From assembly GCA_020205615.1 (NCBI GenBank), contig CM035153.1:95384792-95448791 (forward strand): DNA of 64,000 nt. Reading direction: 5' to 3'. The DNA is from Panax quinquefolius. Lineage: Eukaryota; Streptophyta; Magnoliopsida; Apiales; Araliaceae. Every line of letters starts with the position of its first letter. Position 1 is the stretch's first letter. Of the stretch, positions 11,962-22,989 are shown one piece after another. The notes beneath the pieces are model-generated. The model did not search any database. It was not told the origin of the DNA and saw only the letters and a program-made list of their open reading frames with translations. A program made the translations under genes and the position numbers.

Positions 11962-12879
11962 TGTAAGACCCCAACTTTTATAAATAAAGATTAATTTTTC
12001 TCGAAATATATTTTTTAAATATTATGGTGTGAATTTGATATAATGTTATAGTTGTGGGTAATATTTATAAATTTTGCAAAGTATGCAAGTTGTTATAAAA
12101 TATTCGAATGGTCGGGGAATATTTGTTTTACCAGGGAATATTCGTACGACGACACAATCATTGGTGGACCCCACAACGAAATTATTGTCGGAGTTAGAAA
12201 ATGACATAAATATCTTTTTATAAATATAACGACGAAAGTTTTACCGTTAAACTGTTGAAATACCCGGTGGTAAAAGTAAAGTAATATACATGGTTGCATA
12301 GTAGCACACAATATTGATTATTGATGCTTACGTGAGAAGTCACTCAGTTTATTTCAATTATTGCTACAGTAATTGTTGCATAATATCTCACGTTATTTGA
12401 TTCAATTTTTGTTATAATATTTTATATTATTAAATCAATAATTGAGATGACAATTTATTCATATTATTATCTCCATAATTAATAATGTCTAGAAAGTTCT
12501 GTCGAGAAAAGGGGTTTGGTCACCTAATTGCGTGTCAATAGGGAGAAATCCTTATCGAAAGCCCCCTCTTTCCTGAGAACGATCTGGTTGTTAATATTGC
12601 GAGTTATAATAATGATGAATAAATATTGTTAAAAATATTAAAGGGATTTTTATGAAGTATTTTTTGTAAATTTTGGCGTATTATTTGGACCCCCATTTAC
12701 CCATTTTTCAAAATAATCGGTAGAAAATTTTCAGTATATATATTATATATGAGTGGGATGTGTGTGAAACTGACATGTGGGGGTAGGGCCCACATGTTTG
12801 AAAATGAAAATGAGGTGGGGGAGAAAACGTGAATGAGAGGGTGTATATATATAATAATGTTTGAGTGGAATTTGAAATC

Positions 12880-12920
12880 TTGTGTGTGTCTGTGTGCAGT
12901 GTGTGTGTGTGTGTGTGGTA
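12880..12920. repeat. (TG)n microsatellite in LTR E
   Basis: An interrupted TGTGTG run (TGTGTGTCTGTGTGCAG, then about nine GT units) sits just upstream of the LTR E TATA box. Confidence 0.85.
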
Positions 12921-13047
12921 TATATATTATAAGTTTGTTTATTTGCATAATTTGAAAGATGAGTGTCTGTTGATCAGCAGAATTCATCCCGTGAATTCCT
13001 TCAACTGTTGGTCCGTGAAATATTCTAAATATTATCCTTCCATTCTC

Positions 13048-13057
13048 CTATAAATAG
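13048..13057 (+). promoter_or_regulatory. TATA box in LTR E
   Basis: CTATAAATAG, preceded by CATTC and followed ~40 bp later by TTACACCAGAATAAG. The mirror image of this block occurs in LTRs B, D, A and C. The core-promoter role is inferred. Confidence 0.55.
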
Positions 13058-13639
13058 GATGCTTAGTTTAGAATTAAAAATTACACCAGAATAAGAGAAT
13101 TCTTCTTCGATAATATTGAGTGTATTTCTTTCGAGTTTTAAGAAGCTTTGAGTGTAGGAAACAGTGAAATTTTTCTTCAAGAATATCCCCACTCTACCAG
13201 TTGGAATACTTTCCTTTTTAAGGTAAGGGGTATTATTTATTTTATATTCGCTTATGATATTATTTTTCGTATTCGTAAGGAATTTTATTTTTGTTCAATA
13301 TTCCTAAGGAATATTATTTTCGTTCAATATTCGTAGGGATGTTGTCTTCATTTAATATTCGTAAGGAATATTATTTTCGTTCAATATTCATAAGGGATAT
13401 TATTTTTGTTCAGTATTCGTGAGAAATAATATTTTCTTCTATACTCTGTAGTATATGAGTAATATTATTTCGTTTCATATTCCTAATTCTACACTCATTC
13501 GGTTAAAATATTGCTTCTATACTCCGTGAAATTAATATAATATCCTTGATATTTGCGCTTCATCTAGTATCGTTTCGCAAGGATATTTTTCTGAGAATTC
13601 TTATTAAATTTTAAGCATTTCTTGCCGGAGTACTGTTCA

Positions 13640-13812
13640 CGAAATACTATTAAGAAAGTACTATTCATGGGGTACTATTCATGGGGTACTATTCATAAAG
13701 TACTATTCACAAGGTACTATATATAGAGTACTATTCCCAAAGTACTATTCATGAAGTACTATTCATGAGTTACTATTCACTCGGGTACTATTCACATGGG
13801 GTACTATTCATA
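13640..13812 (+). repeat. ~14-bp GTACTATTCATGGG tandem array in LTR E
   Basis: About eleven tandem variants of GTACTATTCATGGG follow one another with occasional 1-4 bp insertions. It is the reverse-strand form of the GAATAGTAACTCGT arrays in LTRs D and A. Confidence 0.85.
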
Positions 13813-14567
13813 ACAAAAATTGATTTCCTTTCTGTCCAAATCATTTTTGGTACAATATTATTCTTGAATTTTACTCCACAAAGCAGTATCAAGTTGACAA
13901 TTTGGATATTATTTAATTCTGGATAAATTAAATTATAAATCTTTAAAAATTTATCCTTTGTTTTCTTTTACTTGAATTCTTATATCATTGTCATCATTCT
14001 TATGCTTATATTGTGATGAAAGTCATCTTTGGCTTACGTGCATAGATGGACTGGTGATTGGTATAATTATAACCATGGATCATTCAATATAATCATGAGC
14101 TGTAATGTTATAAATAATAAAAGTCCTCATTGGCCCGTAGTGCATTGATGGATAGTTGTTGGTATGATCATAACCATTGGTGAAAACACGAATATCCTTG
14201 GCCCATAGTGCATGGTTAATTAATGGTTGTGATACTAATGAATATCATTGGCCCGTAGTGCATGGATAATTCAGTGATAAAATTGATGATAAACATTTTA
14301 AATCATAGAAGATAGTAGATATCATGTTCTACTTGACTCTTCTAATGGATTGCTTATTCCACTGCAGTTAAACTTGATATTTATTGTATTTTATCAGTTT
14401 AACACTGTTGAAGGCTAACAATAATTTATTCTGCATTATCTTAGTCATAATATTTCTTATTGGGCTAGTTGAGCTCACCCTTTTGCTTTCATTGTTCTCT
14501 TCAGGATATGAGAACGTAGCCGGGACTAGTCAGGGAACGGAGTAATGGTCCGAGATGGTGTTATAGT

Positions 14568-14726
14568 TGTGACGCCCCCAAAATAGGTCCAATCCATCCA
14601 ACCTATTCTGAGTCGCCAAATACATGGTACAGAAAACAACTACAACTTTATTACTATAATTGTCGTGCAAAATACAACAACACATATGTTGTGAGTTTTG
14701 ATACAAATATATACCAACCGTGACTC
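14568..14726 (-). mobile_element. 3' LTR of D, segment 1
   Basis: Matches the first ~160 bp of the D 5' LTR at 56453 (AAAATAGGTCCAATCCATCC, then ACAACACATATGTTGTGAG). It is interrupted by solo LTR F; the last five bases, GACTC, are F's target duplication. Confidence 0.85.
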
Positions 14727-17700
14727 TGTAACGCCCCAGAAAATTGAACATTTTGTAAATACATTTAATAATGAATAAAATAATATTATTATTTATTATT
14801 ATTATTATGTGTTAGTAAGATGAATGTTGTTCTATAACATAGAAACGTCGAAAAGTCGTAGTATTTTAAGTATGTGGGAGAATTAAATTGTTTGAATTTC
14901 TAAAATGAAAATAAAAGTTTTTCGAGACATTTTCTGAAAAACACTATTCATCGATTTACGCTCAGGAATTATTTTTGAACTTCCAAGATATACGCAACAT
15001 TATAATATCAAGGTGAGATGGATTATGTAATAATAATCGAAGTATGGAAAATGTAATATTTCGCATGTGGACTTATTTTGAGAACGTTAGAAATATTAAA
15101 ACGTTAAGAAGAAAGTGTAATGATTGTATGATACGAAGTATTGTACTATTATGTATGAAGAATGGAATAACGTATGTTACGAATTAATATACGAACTAGA
15201 ATACGAGAATTATACGTATGGTATAATGATAAGGCTTTTAATTAAATGGATTGGACTTGTAGGATTATTGTTAAATTGGTAGAGTCCAATGAGAATTTAG
15301 GTGCAAGCCCAAACTATTGTAATGCAAAGCCCAACAAGGAATGAGCTAGATTAATTAAGCAAGTCCAATTAAATGATCCAATGGATTAGCCATGATCCAT
15401 GGAGCAAACCACGATGAATATGGGTTAAACTTGATGGGCAAGAACTTTATGTGATGATCAAGTGTTGTGGTGAGCAAGAAAAAGGAGTGGCTAGCAAGTT
15501 TACTTAGTTGTAAAGTAAGGAATAGTAAGGAGGTTAGTTGAGGAGGTGGGGTGATTAATGACTAGTATGCCCTCACCTTGGCTCTTCTATAAATAGGAGA
15601 GGTTGCTAGTCATTTTTCATTGTTCAACTTTCATCCAATTCAAATCAACTTAAATGTTAGAGAGAATAAGCATTTTATAAGCCAAAACATCCTTTGCTAG
15701 ATTTTCAAAGAGAAGAGAAGTACAAGTTCTTCAAGGGTAAGACTCTTGTCCAATATTCTTCCATCTCTATCATTGTAGGATGATAAGAGAAGTGTAATGA
15801 AATAGGCATGTATGCTAAGAACATGTAAGAATTGATTAAGCAATGAACTTAAGCCGAATAAGTCTTGAATAAGTAACTTGAACCTAAATAAGTTATGAAC
15901 TTATGATGAACTTGTAATATGTTTTTCATATGAAGTTAGTATGTTGGATATGATATGAGAACATTGAGTAAAGGACTTGCATCAATAATAAGTCATAAGT
16001 AAATGAAATCATGAAAGTTCTAAGCTGATAAGCCATGAACTTATGAGGAATAAGTCAAAACCTAACTTGAAAATAAGTTAATATAATAAGTAGTTTGAAA
16101 TGTTTATATGATGGTTAGAATCCATTTAAAACAATAATTAAATCATTAGTAACGAAGTTATGCCGGAATTCACACGTTTAGGCGTTAAGCGTCGAATTCG
16201 TGAAATTCTCGGAATGGAAGTCGTATTTTGTGTTTGAACTCAGAAACGTTAGTTTTCGATGGAGACAAATAATATTTGGCATTATAGAGTTGCGGACTCA
16301 AAAATGACCGGATTCCGACTTAGAACGAAGAAACGAGCGTTGAACGTTCACGAACGTTTATCGTTTTCGTTAAAAATGAACTAATAGGTGAAATTTTAGC
16401 AAACGAAGCCAAATAGATAAAATTCTTGCATGAACGCATAGAGTATGTAATTTGTGAACTGTAGGCTCTTGAATGAGACAATTCGGACTTATAACGAAGA
16501 AGTTATGCGTCTGGGAGTTTCACAAAAATTTCAAAAGCTGTAAATTTTCTGAGGCACAGAGTTGGCGTCGCGGCGCCAACCCAAGGCCAAAAGATGGTGT
16601 CGCAGCGCCGGAACAGTGTCTAAACCTCATCGAACTTTTTCTTGTATGCAGTCACGACATAAACAAAGAAGGACTCGTGACTGCAGTCTAGTCGAGTCAG
16701 TCTGTACCTGCTTGTTAACTTCATGGCCATGTGATGCAAGAAGAGAAGGAAGGGTGCCGCAGCAATTACCATCCCTAGGGTTCCGACTGACAAGAATGTT
16801 TACAAGTATAGAATGAAAGATAACTCACTAGTAATGAACTAAGGTGTAAATATAACATTGTTAAGGCAATGTTAGACACTTAATGTATGATGATTAAAGG
16901 TTGTTAATCAATTGAAGATGAACATAATAAGAACGACGTAATGAAAAGCCAGAACCAATAAGAACAAATCTATGTTATAATTAGATTGAGAAGAAGGGTA
17001 AGATACACTAGGGACTGTGTATGTTTATTCATGACCTAATGTGTTATGTGATGTTATTAATTATTGTAGAGACTTAAAGATTTAAACCAAGAACGAGTTA
17101 TTAACTGTAGTAGATGCTAAAGGCAAGTACTCTAACCCTTGTTCCAGTTCAATCTGGACAAGCTTGAATTGATGTATTCTTACGCATGAATTGATGTATG
17201 ATTAAGTCAACGCCAATTCTTTCGGCTAGACTTATATTATGTTTCTATCAAAGCATGTACAATGATTATCAAGTTATATTGGTGTGGTTTTCAATCGAAG
17301 ACTGAGTATGCTAAAAATGTTTTGTCGTTTAAAGACAGGCACGTGAGGATGCCACAACTTAAACGTACATACTGTAATGAATGTAGTGTTAATCAACATA
17401 GAGTACTATAGGCTGATCACCTAGACGTGCTCGTAAGAAATGTCGGACTTACGGACTTAGTGTCGGGATGTCCTTTTCAAAGAACTTATGATATGCTCAA
17501 GGTCTTGGACTGAAATTGATGTTTTACTGAATATTGTTGTTGTAAAACGTTTTAAATGAAAAGAAGTGCTCTTTTGAATTATCAATAGTACTTCGTAACT
17601 ATTGTTTAGTTATTGAAGATATACGATTCCTAAGTTTCAAGCATGTTGTTTATTAGAAATTTTGTACTTGCTGAGTTAGTCATGATCACTCTTGCTTGAA

Positions 17701-17999
17701 CCATATGAACACAGCTAAGATCGAACGGACCGAAGGCTCCGGTAAGGATAAGGGCAAAGCGAAGATGAACCCGTAGAATACTTTTGTAATAGTATAGGAT
17801 AAACGATTATAATATATTCGATATTATGACAAGAACAAGTGAAAGGGTTATAAAGAACCTGGGAAATATAAATATTATTTTAATATATAGAAGACATATT
17901 CGTTCTTTTGAGGCATTTCAATTGAATGTATGTATGAATGGTAGTACCGTATTGCACCATCTGTCGGGTTAGAAGAGACCCAAATTTGAGGGCGTCACA
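14727..17999 (+). mobile_element. Solo LTR F
   Basis: TGTAACGCCCCAGAAAA...GAGGGCGTCACA, 3273 bp, flanked by perfect 5-bp duplications GACTC (14722-14726 and 18000-18004). The unoccupied target is preserved in D's other LTR near 56606-56615 (TATGACTCTGGACACC). A TATA box is at 15598-15607. There is no internal region, PBS or second LTR, so this is a solo LTR left by unequal recombination. A GC-richer patch at 16560-16800 has overlapping short ORFs without recognisable domains. Confidence 0.9.
15598..15607 (+). promoter_or_regulatory. TATA box of solo LTR F
   Basis: TATAAATAGG about 870 bp from the LTR start. A GAATAGTAAGGAGGTTAG block lies ~75 bp upstream, and LTR K has the same combination at 63597-63652. 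Confidence 0.5.
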
Positions 18000-18040
18000 G
18001 ACTCTGGACACCAACTTGGATAGCACGTCACAATGGCACC

Positions 18041-18391
18041 TTACATAAAGTTACAATCAATAACTGTTATAGAACTTAAAATCTTTGGGAAATGCTCAAG
18101 GAAACCTTCATACATCGGAGGCCATGCGTCTAGGTTATGATAGATATCATATGCCAACAAAATTATCCTTGGTTGACCCAATAGATCCCAAAGAAAAACG
18201 AGAATATTACTATCATGTTCTTTACAATGGTGAGTTTTCTCTTGACATATAACTATCTCCACTATCTGCAATTGAAAATTATATTTCAACCAAACTCTAA
18301 GATCATATAGGTAGTGCTCATAGATATACTCAGCAAGTGGATGTGGACAACTCTGTCTTATGATAACATGAGGTTGTATATCATTAGACAT
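18041..18391 (-). CDS. LTR-embedded ORF of unknown function (D 3' LTR copy)
   Basis: 116 codons from ATG, rich in Trp, Tyr and His (for example YIYEHYLYDLRVWLKYNF near residues 22-39 and AWPPMYEGFLEHFPKIL near residues 89-105). A 122-codon version at 56648-57016 lies at the same place in the D 5' LTR. The two differ at about 15 aligned residues and neither has a stop. I recognise no family. The surrounding LTRs B, E and A lack this segment, so it looks like an acquired block. Two LTRs start identical, so an open frame in both is weak evidence of function. Confidence 0.35.
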   Translation of the reverse strand: MSNDIQPHVIIRQSCPHPLAEYIYEHYLYDLRVWLKYNFQLQIVEIVICQEKTHHCKEHDSNILVFLWDLLGQPRIILLAYDIYHNLDAWPPMYEGFLEHFPKILSSITVIDCNFM

Positions 18392-19031
18392 CTTGTATGA
18401 TAGTGGAAAAACACCCTTCCAAAGTTGGGTTCACCTCACCCTATTCGGTTCAGCAAAATTAAATATCAAATGACTTATGCAATACGACACACTTATCTAA
18501 AGTTCTTAATAAAAGTATTTCCATACTATTTAGGGAGAACCTCAAATGACTCTGAACCAGTTCTATTCCCCTATTATCCCCGCTTCGACCGCAACACTCT
18601 TATTACAGAAAGGAATTGTGAAGAAAAAAGGGTGAGCACAACTAGCTTCGATAAAGAATATCATGACTAAAGATAATTAAATTATCAATAGCCTTCATCA
18701 GTAATAAACCAGAGATTTAGAACATATGGTAGATGATAAAACTTTTCAACCATAGTTGAAGTGGAACGAGCAATCCAGTAGAAGAGTCAAATAGACCATA
18801 GAGTCTATTATCTTCTCCATTTTAAAAGTCCACCAACAATGTTTTATTACTGTAACATCAATCAACAGTTCCTGTCCACAATCATGTGAATAACTCATAA
18901 CCATAATTGTGGTTCTAAATTCCTCTTCTCATCCAGGACGAAGAAAATTTACATCACCTGTCTTTACCTAAAACATCAAAGATCATGGTTATACCAAATC
19001 AAATTTCCTGTTCATAATCATACTAATAAGT

Positions 19032-19260
19032 TCATCTTTGCACTATGGGCCAAAGATATTCATTAACAGTTCATCTTTGTACTACATGTCAAAGATATTC
19101 AGCAACACGTCATCTTTGCACTACGAGCCAAAGATATTTAACAACAGGTCATCTTTGCACTACGGGCCAAAGATATTCATCAACAATTCATCTTTGCACT
19201 ATAGGCCAAAGATATTCAACAACATGTCATCTTTGCACTACGGGCCAAAGATATTAATAT
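19032..19260. repeat. 39-bp tandem array (D 3' LTR)
   Basis: CATCTTTGCACTACGGGCC followed by AAAGATATTCA and a short AACA-type linker repeats six times with starts at 19032, 19071, 19110, 19149, 19188 and 19227, an exact 39-bp period. Because 39 is a multiple of three, the array stays open in two frames and gives spurious repetitive ORFs. Confidence 0.9.
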
Positions 19261-19609
19261 CTCAAAGAAATATATATTCATTTCAGAATTTATATAAACA
19301 ATAATTATAACCATGTTGATCAATTCACCTTTGCACTTAAGCTAAAGATATTCAATTATAAATTCAATGGTTATGATCATACCAGTCAACAATTCATCTT
19401 TGCACTACTGGCCAATGAGAACCCATAGTCACGATCATACCAATATTCTACCCATCTTTACACTCAAGTCAAAGAGAAATATAATCATTAGGGTTATAAA
19501 AATGTTATATATGAGAATAAAAACAATATGATCAACAACTGCATTTAATTTCAAGAGTAAGATTCATAAATCAACGATAATTTGGTCAGAAAAAGAAATC
19601 AATTTTGTC

Positions 19610-19820
19610 GTGAATAGTATTCATGAATAGTAACTCGTGAATAGTAACTCATGAATAGCAATTCATAAATAGTAATTCATGAATAGTAACTCGTGAATAG
19701 TAACTCATGAATAGTAACCCGTATTCGTACATAGTACCGTATACGTAAATAATATAATATACGTAAATAGTGTTATATACATGAATATAGTGCCGTATAC
19801 ATAAATAGTAACCCTGACAT
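19610..19820. repeat. 14-bp GAATAGTAACTCGT array (D 3' LTR)
   Basis: Near-exact 14-bp units at the left, then looser variants with GTATACGTAAATA. Homologous arrays are at 58215-58430, 46005-46175, 38560-38730 and, inverted, 13640-13812. Confidence 0.85.
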
Positions 19821-20105
19821 GAAAAAGGTAGAAATTCCACAATAAAACTCTTATTAATAATTCGGCATAATGATATTGAAGAAAATAATATCATTTAAGA
19901 AGAAAATAACATCCCTTACAATTCCTTACAATCCCTTACCTCAAAAGAGTAGTACTTCTGACTGAAATATCAGATATGACGCTGAAGGAAATTTGTACTG
20001 ATTAGCAACTCTCAAAGTATCAAAATACTCACAAAAATACGCTCGATAATATAGGGAGAGAAAACTTATGTTTCTGGTGTGATTTTCAATTCTAACTCAA
20101 CACTC

Positions 20106-20113
20106 TATTTATA
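20106..20113 (-). promoter_or_regulatory. TATA box in D 3' LTR
   Basis: TATTTATA followed by GGAAAAT on the plus strand. The same block is at 58724-58731 in the D 5' LTR, where it would drive the element. Confidence 0.5.
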
Positions 20114-21108
20114 GGAAAATGTTAGAACACCAAAGTAGACTTGACCTGCAACCTAATGGCTTTACACCAACCAAAGGTGGGGCCCACTCATTCTAGAATT
20201 TTCCACCAAAAATCATTTATAAACATGAACAATTTTTGAATCAGTCACCTCTTAAAATTCATAACAAATCATACGTTAATTTTTAACGGTTCAAAATTTG
20301 TGGACATTTACTCAACTTATATATGTATAACATATCCAAAAATAACAACGATCCAACCGTCGGATTAAAAATTATAACTCACGCAATATATCTCAAGAAC
20401 ACTAATTTTTTGAATTATGAGTCCTTCGGACTAGTTTCATTCAAACAGTCACCACGAAAAATTCACAATGAAATTTTAGGTGATTCCAATTTCTACGGTT
20501 AGCTTACTTCCAAGGCATTCTTTTGATATATGGGTCATCTCCTAAATCATTATACACAAAGAGTTTTAGATTTTACACAATCAAGTAATAAACTAATTTT
20601 CTGAAATTTCCAAATTTCGTTCTTCATTTCGACAAAATACTAATAAAACACCTCAGCATTAATTCCTTCATTTATATCCATATAAAAAATATATATTTTC
20701 TTATCATATAAATCAATATTTAATTATTCACAAATAATATAACAGAATCATAATAATGACAACCAGGTTGTTCCTCGAAAAAGAGGGGGCTTTCCGATAA
20801 GGATTTTTCCTTATTGGCGCGCAATTAGGTGATCAAACCACTCCTTGACAGAAATTTCTAGACATTGCCAATAATTCTATCTAATAATATTATTCAAATA
20901 ATATGAATTATTGATCTGATAATGGAAAATACTGTGCAATGACAATTATTGAAACAACAATAATATAAAATATCAACGCAGTAATTATTGAATCAATAAA
21001 ATAAAATATTGAACAGTAATTACTGCAACAATTATTGAGTAGTGCTTTCATAGGTAAGAATAAATAATTCCAAAAATACTGTGCAATACTGTGTTCTACT
21101 GTGCAACC

Positions 21109-22975
21109 TGTTAGGTTTGTAATATTTATGAATGCAATCAAATTGCACAAAATAAGCGAAAATGTGTGGAAATCAGAGTTTAAAATTTTACAAATCATAT
21201 ACTTGGATCATCCTTTATGCACAATTATTAATTAAATGAAAAGATAAAGAATAAAATCATACCCTTGAAGATTGAGCTTCCTCAGGTACAAGTTCACCTC
21301 CAAATCCTTTCGCGTTCAACTTGAATCCACCGAGTTTAGTTCCTTCCTTTGATCAACGTTAGCCACCCAAGTGTTTGGCCTCTAGAGGTGGTCCACCAAG
21401 AAAGAATAAAAATTCAAGAAGATGGGTGTTTGACAAAACCCTAGTTTTCTATCTCTATAGAAAAAGAACGTACTCTCCAACTCTTGGAATTGCATATTTT
21501 TGATATATGATATTAAGACTCCTGTTATAAAGATATCAGGTAACCCTATTTAATTAAAATAAGGTATTATTTATTTAATTAAACTCTTTTAATTAAATGG
21601 GCTCCCTAATCTTATTAGGGATAATTAATTAAACTCCTTTAGCTAATTTTCCCTCCTAATCCTATTAGGAATAAACAAGAGTACTATTATTAAATTAATT
21701 TCTAAACTATTTTAGAAATTAAAATAATAATAATTGTAATAATATTAATAAGACTCCTCTTATTAATTTATATTTAATATTTCTAAAATATTAAATAATA
21801 AATATTAAGCTATTTAATTTATTCTATCACCATAGATTAAATTAAATACACTTAACTATATATTATTACGATTATGTCATTAACTTCTTAAATAATTATT
21901 CTTCCTTTTATGGTGTGATCCTTTAGGTTCTCCATATTAAAGCGGTTGTGAATAAATTAATTAGAACAATTATAATCTTATTTAAATAAATAAATTAAAC
22001 TATTAATTTATTTAAATAAATAATATTTATTCTACAATAGAGATAAGCCTCCCTAGCGATCAATGACTTTCCAGATAATATAGATTTTAACATTAATCAT
22101 AAAAGAACCTTTGAGTAAAAGCGATTCTCAGACAATTCCATCCTTCCACCATACAATGTCCCCAATTAAATATAAGGCAATGGAATTCTTGTCAAGTCTT
22201 ATTTTATTTAATTATATGTATTTCGACTCTTAGATGCACAACTCCAAATAATGCAAATTAGAAACTTCTTTCTAATTTCATTCTACCTTGGCCAAGGACT
22301 ACTGGGTTGTCATTTATCGAATCACATAGGACATTTCTCTTCTTTTACTAAAAGTGGTAGATTCTTTATTGATCATACATTATCTCTATGTACAACTTAT
22401 TATACCCAAGCATACCCTTTGATATACCCTAAGGGTCTTAAGGAATAAGTCAAAGTATAACTCATCATACACAAGATACTATGATGATCTCAAGTCCAAG
22501 GATCACTTGTCTACTATCATCACTGAGAATTCCTATTGACGACAGCAAGTAAAACTCCATTAGGTATTCCTTAGCGAGCCACGTTCAGTGAACTTATTCT
22601 CTAATAAGCACCTACATACTTGTTTTAGTGTCTCCACACAAATGATTATGAGATCAATCATCCTCATCCAATGAGCAAGCAACGTATGTACCACAATCTA
22701 TCCGAATTCACTAATCCTGAATTTAGTAATCCAACGATTGAAAACTATTTTATTTTTAAGCTTTCTAAGAATTTAGATCTCATTAGAATGATCATCATCA
22801 TTATTCTAAAAGCATTACTTAAAACTATGGGTTTATCACATATTATAAAATAACATCATGTAGATAATTAAAAGCCTTTAATAAATTAATACCTTTTATT
22901 AATAAATGAATAAGATTGTTACAAAGTATATGCTTTATCATCAAACATGTTTGGCTTGTGTGCATACTACTTTCA
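21109..22975 (-). mobile_element. 3' LTR of copia G
   Basis: 1867 bp. On the minus strand it runs TGAAAGTAGTATGC...ACAAACCTAACA. It is very rich in short palindromes with CTT or CTCC loops, for example 21573-21598, 21604-21620, 21654-21670 and 21745-21766. The 5' LTR copy agrees closely (35572-36574, 54950-55790). Confidence 0.88.
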
Positions 22976-22989
22976 ATTTCTCACTTGCA

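Larger units (their letters stand above)
11962..14567 (+). mobile_element. LTR E, left segment (host of insertion D)
   Basis: Starts TGTAAGACCCCAAC and runs in plus orientation. It continues at 60120 after the D insertion, and together the parts make about 2.82 kb ending GGGGGCGTCACA at 60336. The flanks are ATACA (11957-11961) and ATATA (60337-60341), a plausible 5-bp target duplication with one change. No interior or second LTR is present between these flanks, so E is read as a solo LTR. Homology to LTR B in reverse shows that CGGAGT...GGTCC and AGTCCTCACTATT were once continuous. Confidence 0.85.
18005..21108 (-). mobile_element. 3' LTR of D, segment 2
   Basis: Continues the D LTR and aligns with 56611-59775. 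It contains the LTR-embedded ORF (18041-18391), a 39-bp array (19032-19260), a 14-bp GAATAGTA array (19610-19820), a TATA box (TATTTATA, 20106-20113) and a block with GGGGCCCA. It ends at CAACC (21104-21108), the target duplication of copia element G. Confidence 0.85.

Noticed and set aside
12093..12311. ORF in LTR E (and the similar one at 9997-10260)
   Set aside because: Both lie in the homologous U3 region of LTRs E and B, are short, have no domain, and the homologous regions of A and C do not keep the frame.
16473..16816. Overlapping ORFs in the GC-richer part of solo LTR F
   Set aside because: No recognisable domain. Higher GC there lengthens chance ORFs, and two frames are open at once.
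19038..19304. Two overlapping repetitive ORFs (and similar ones at 57646-57885, 45560-45785, 49626-50097)
   Set aside because: They are read-through of 39-bp and 57-bp DNA tandem arrays whose period is a multiple of three. No repeat-protein family or start context supports coding.
22251..22448. 65-codon ORF present in both G LTRs (also 55070-55267)
   Set aside because: It is antisense to the LTR transcript, lacks any motif, and its presence in both copies follows from LTR duplication.
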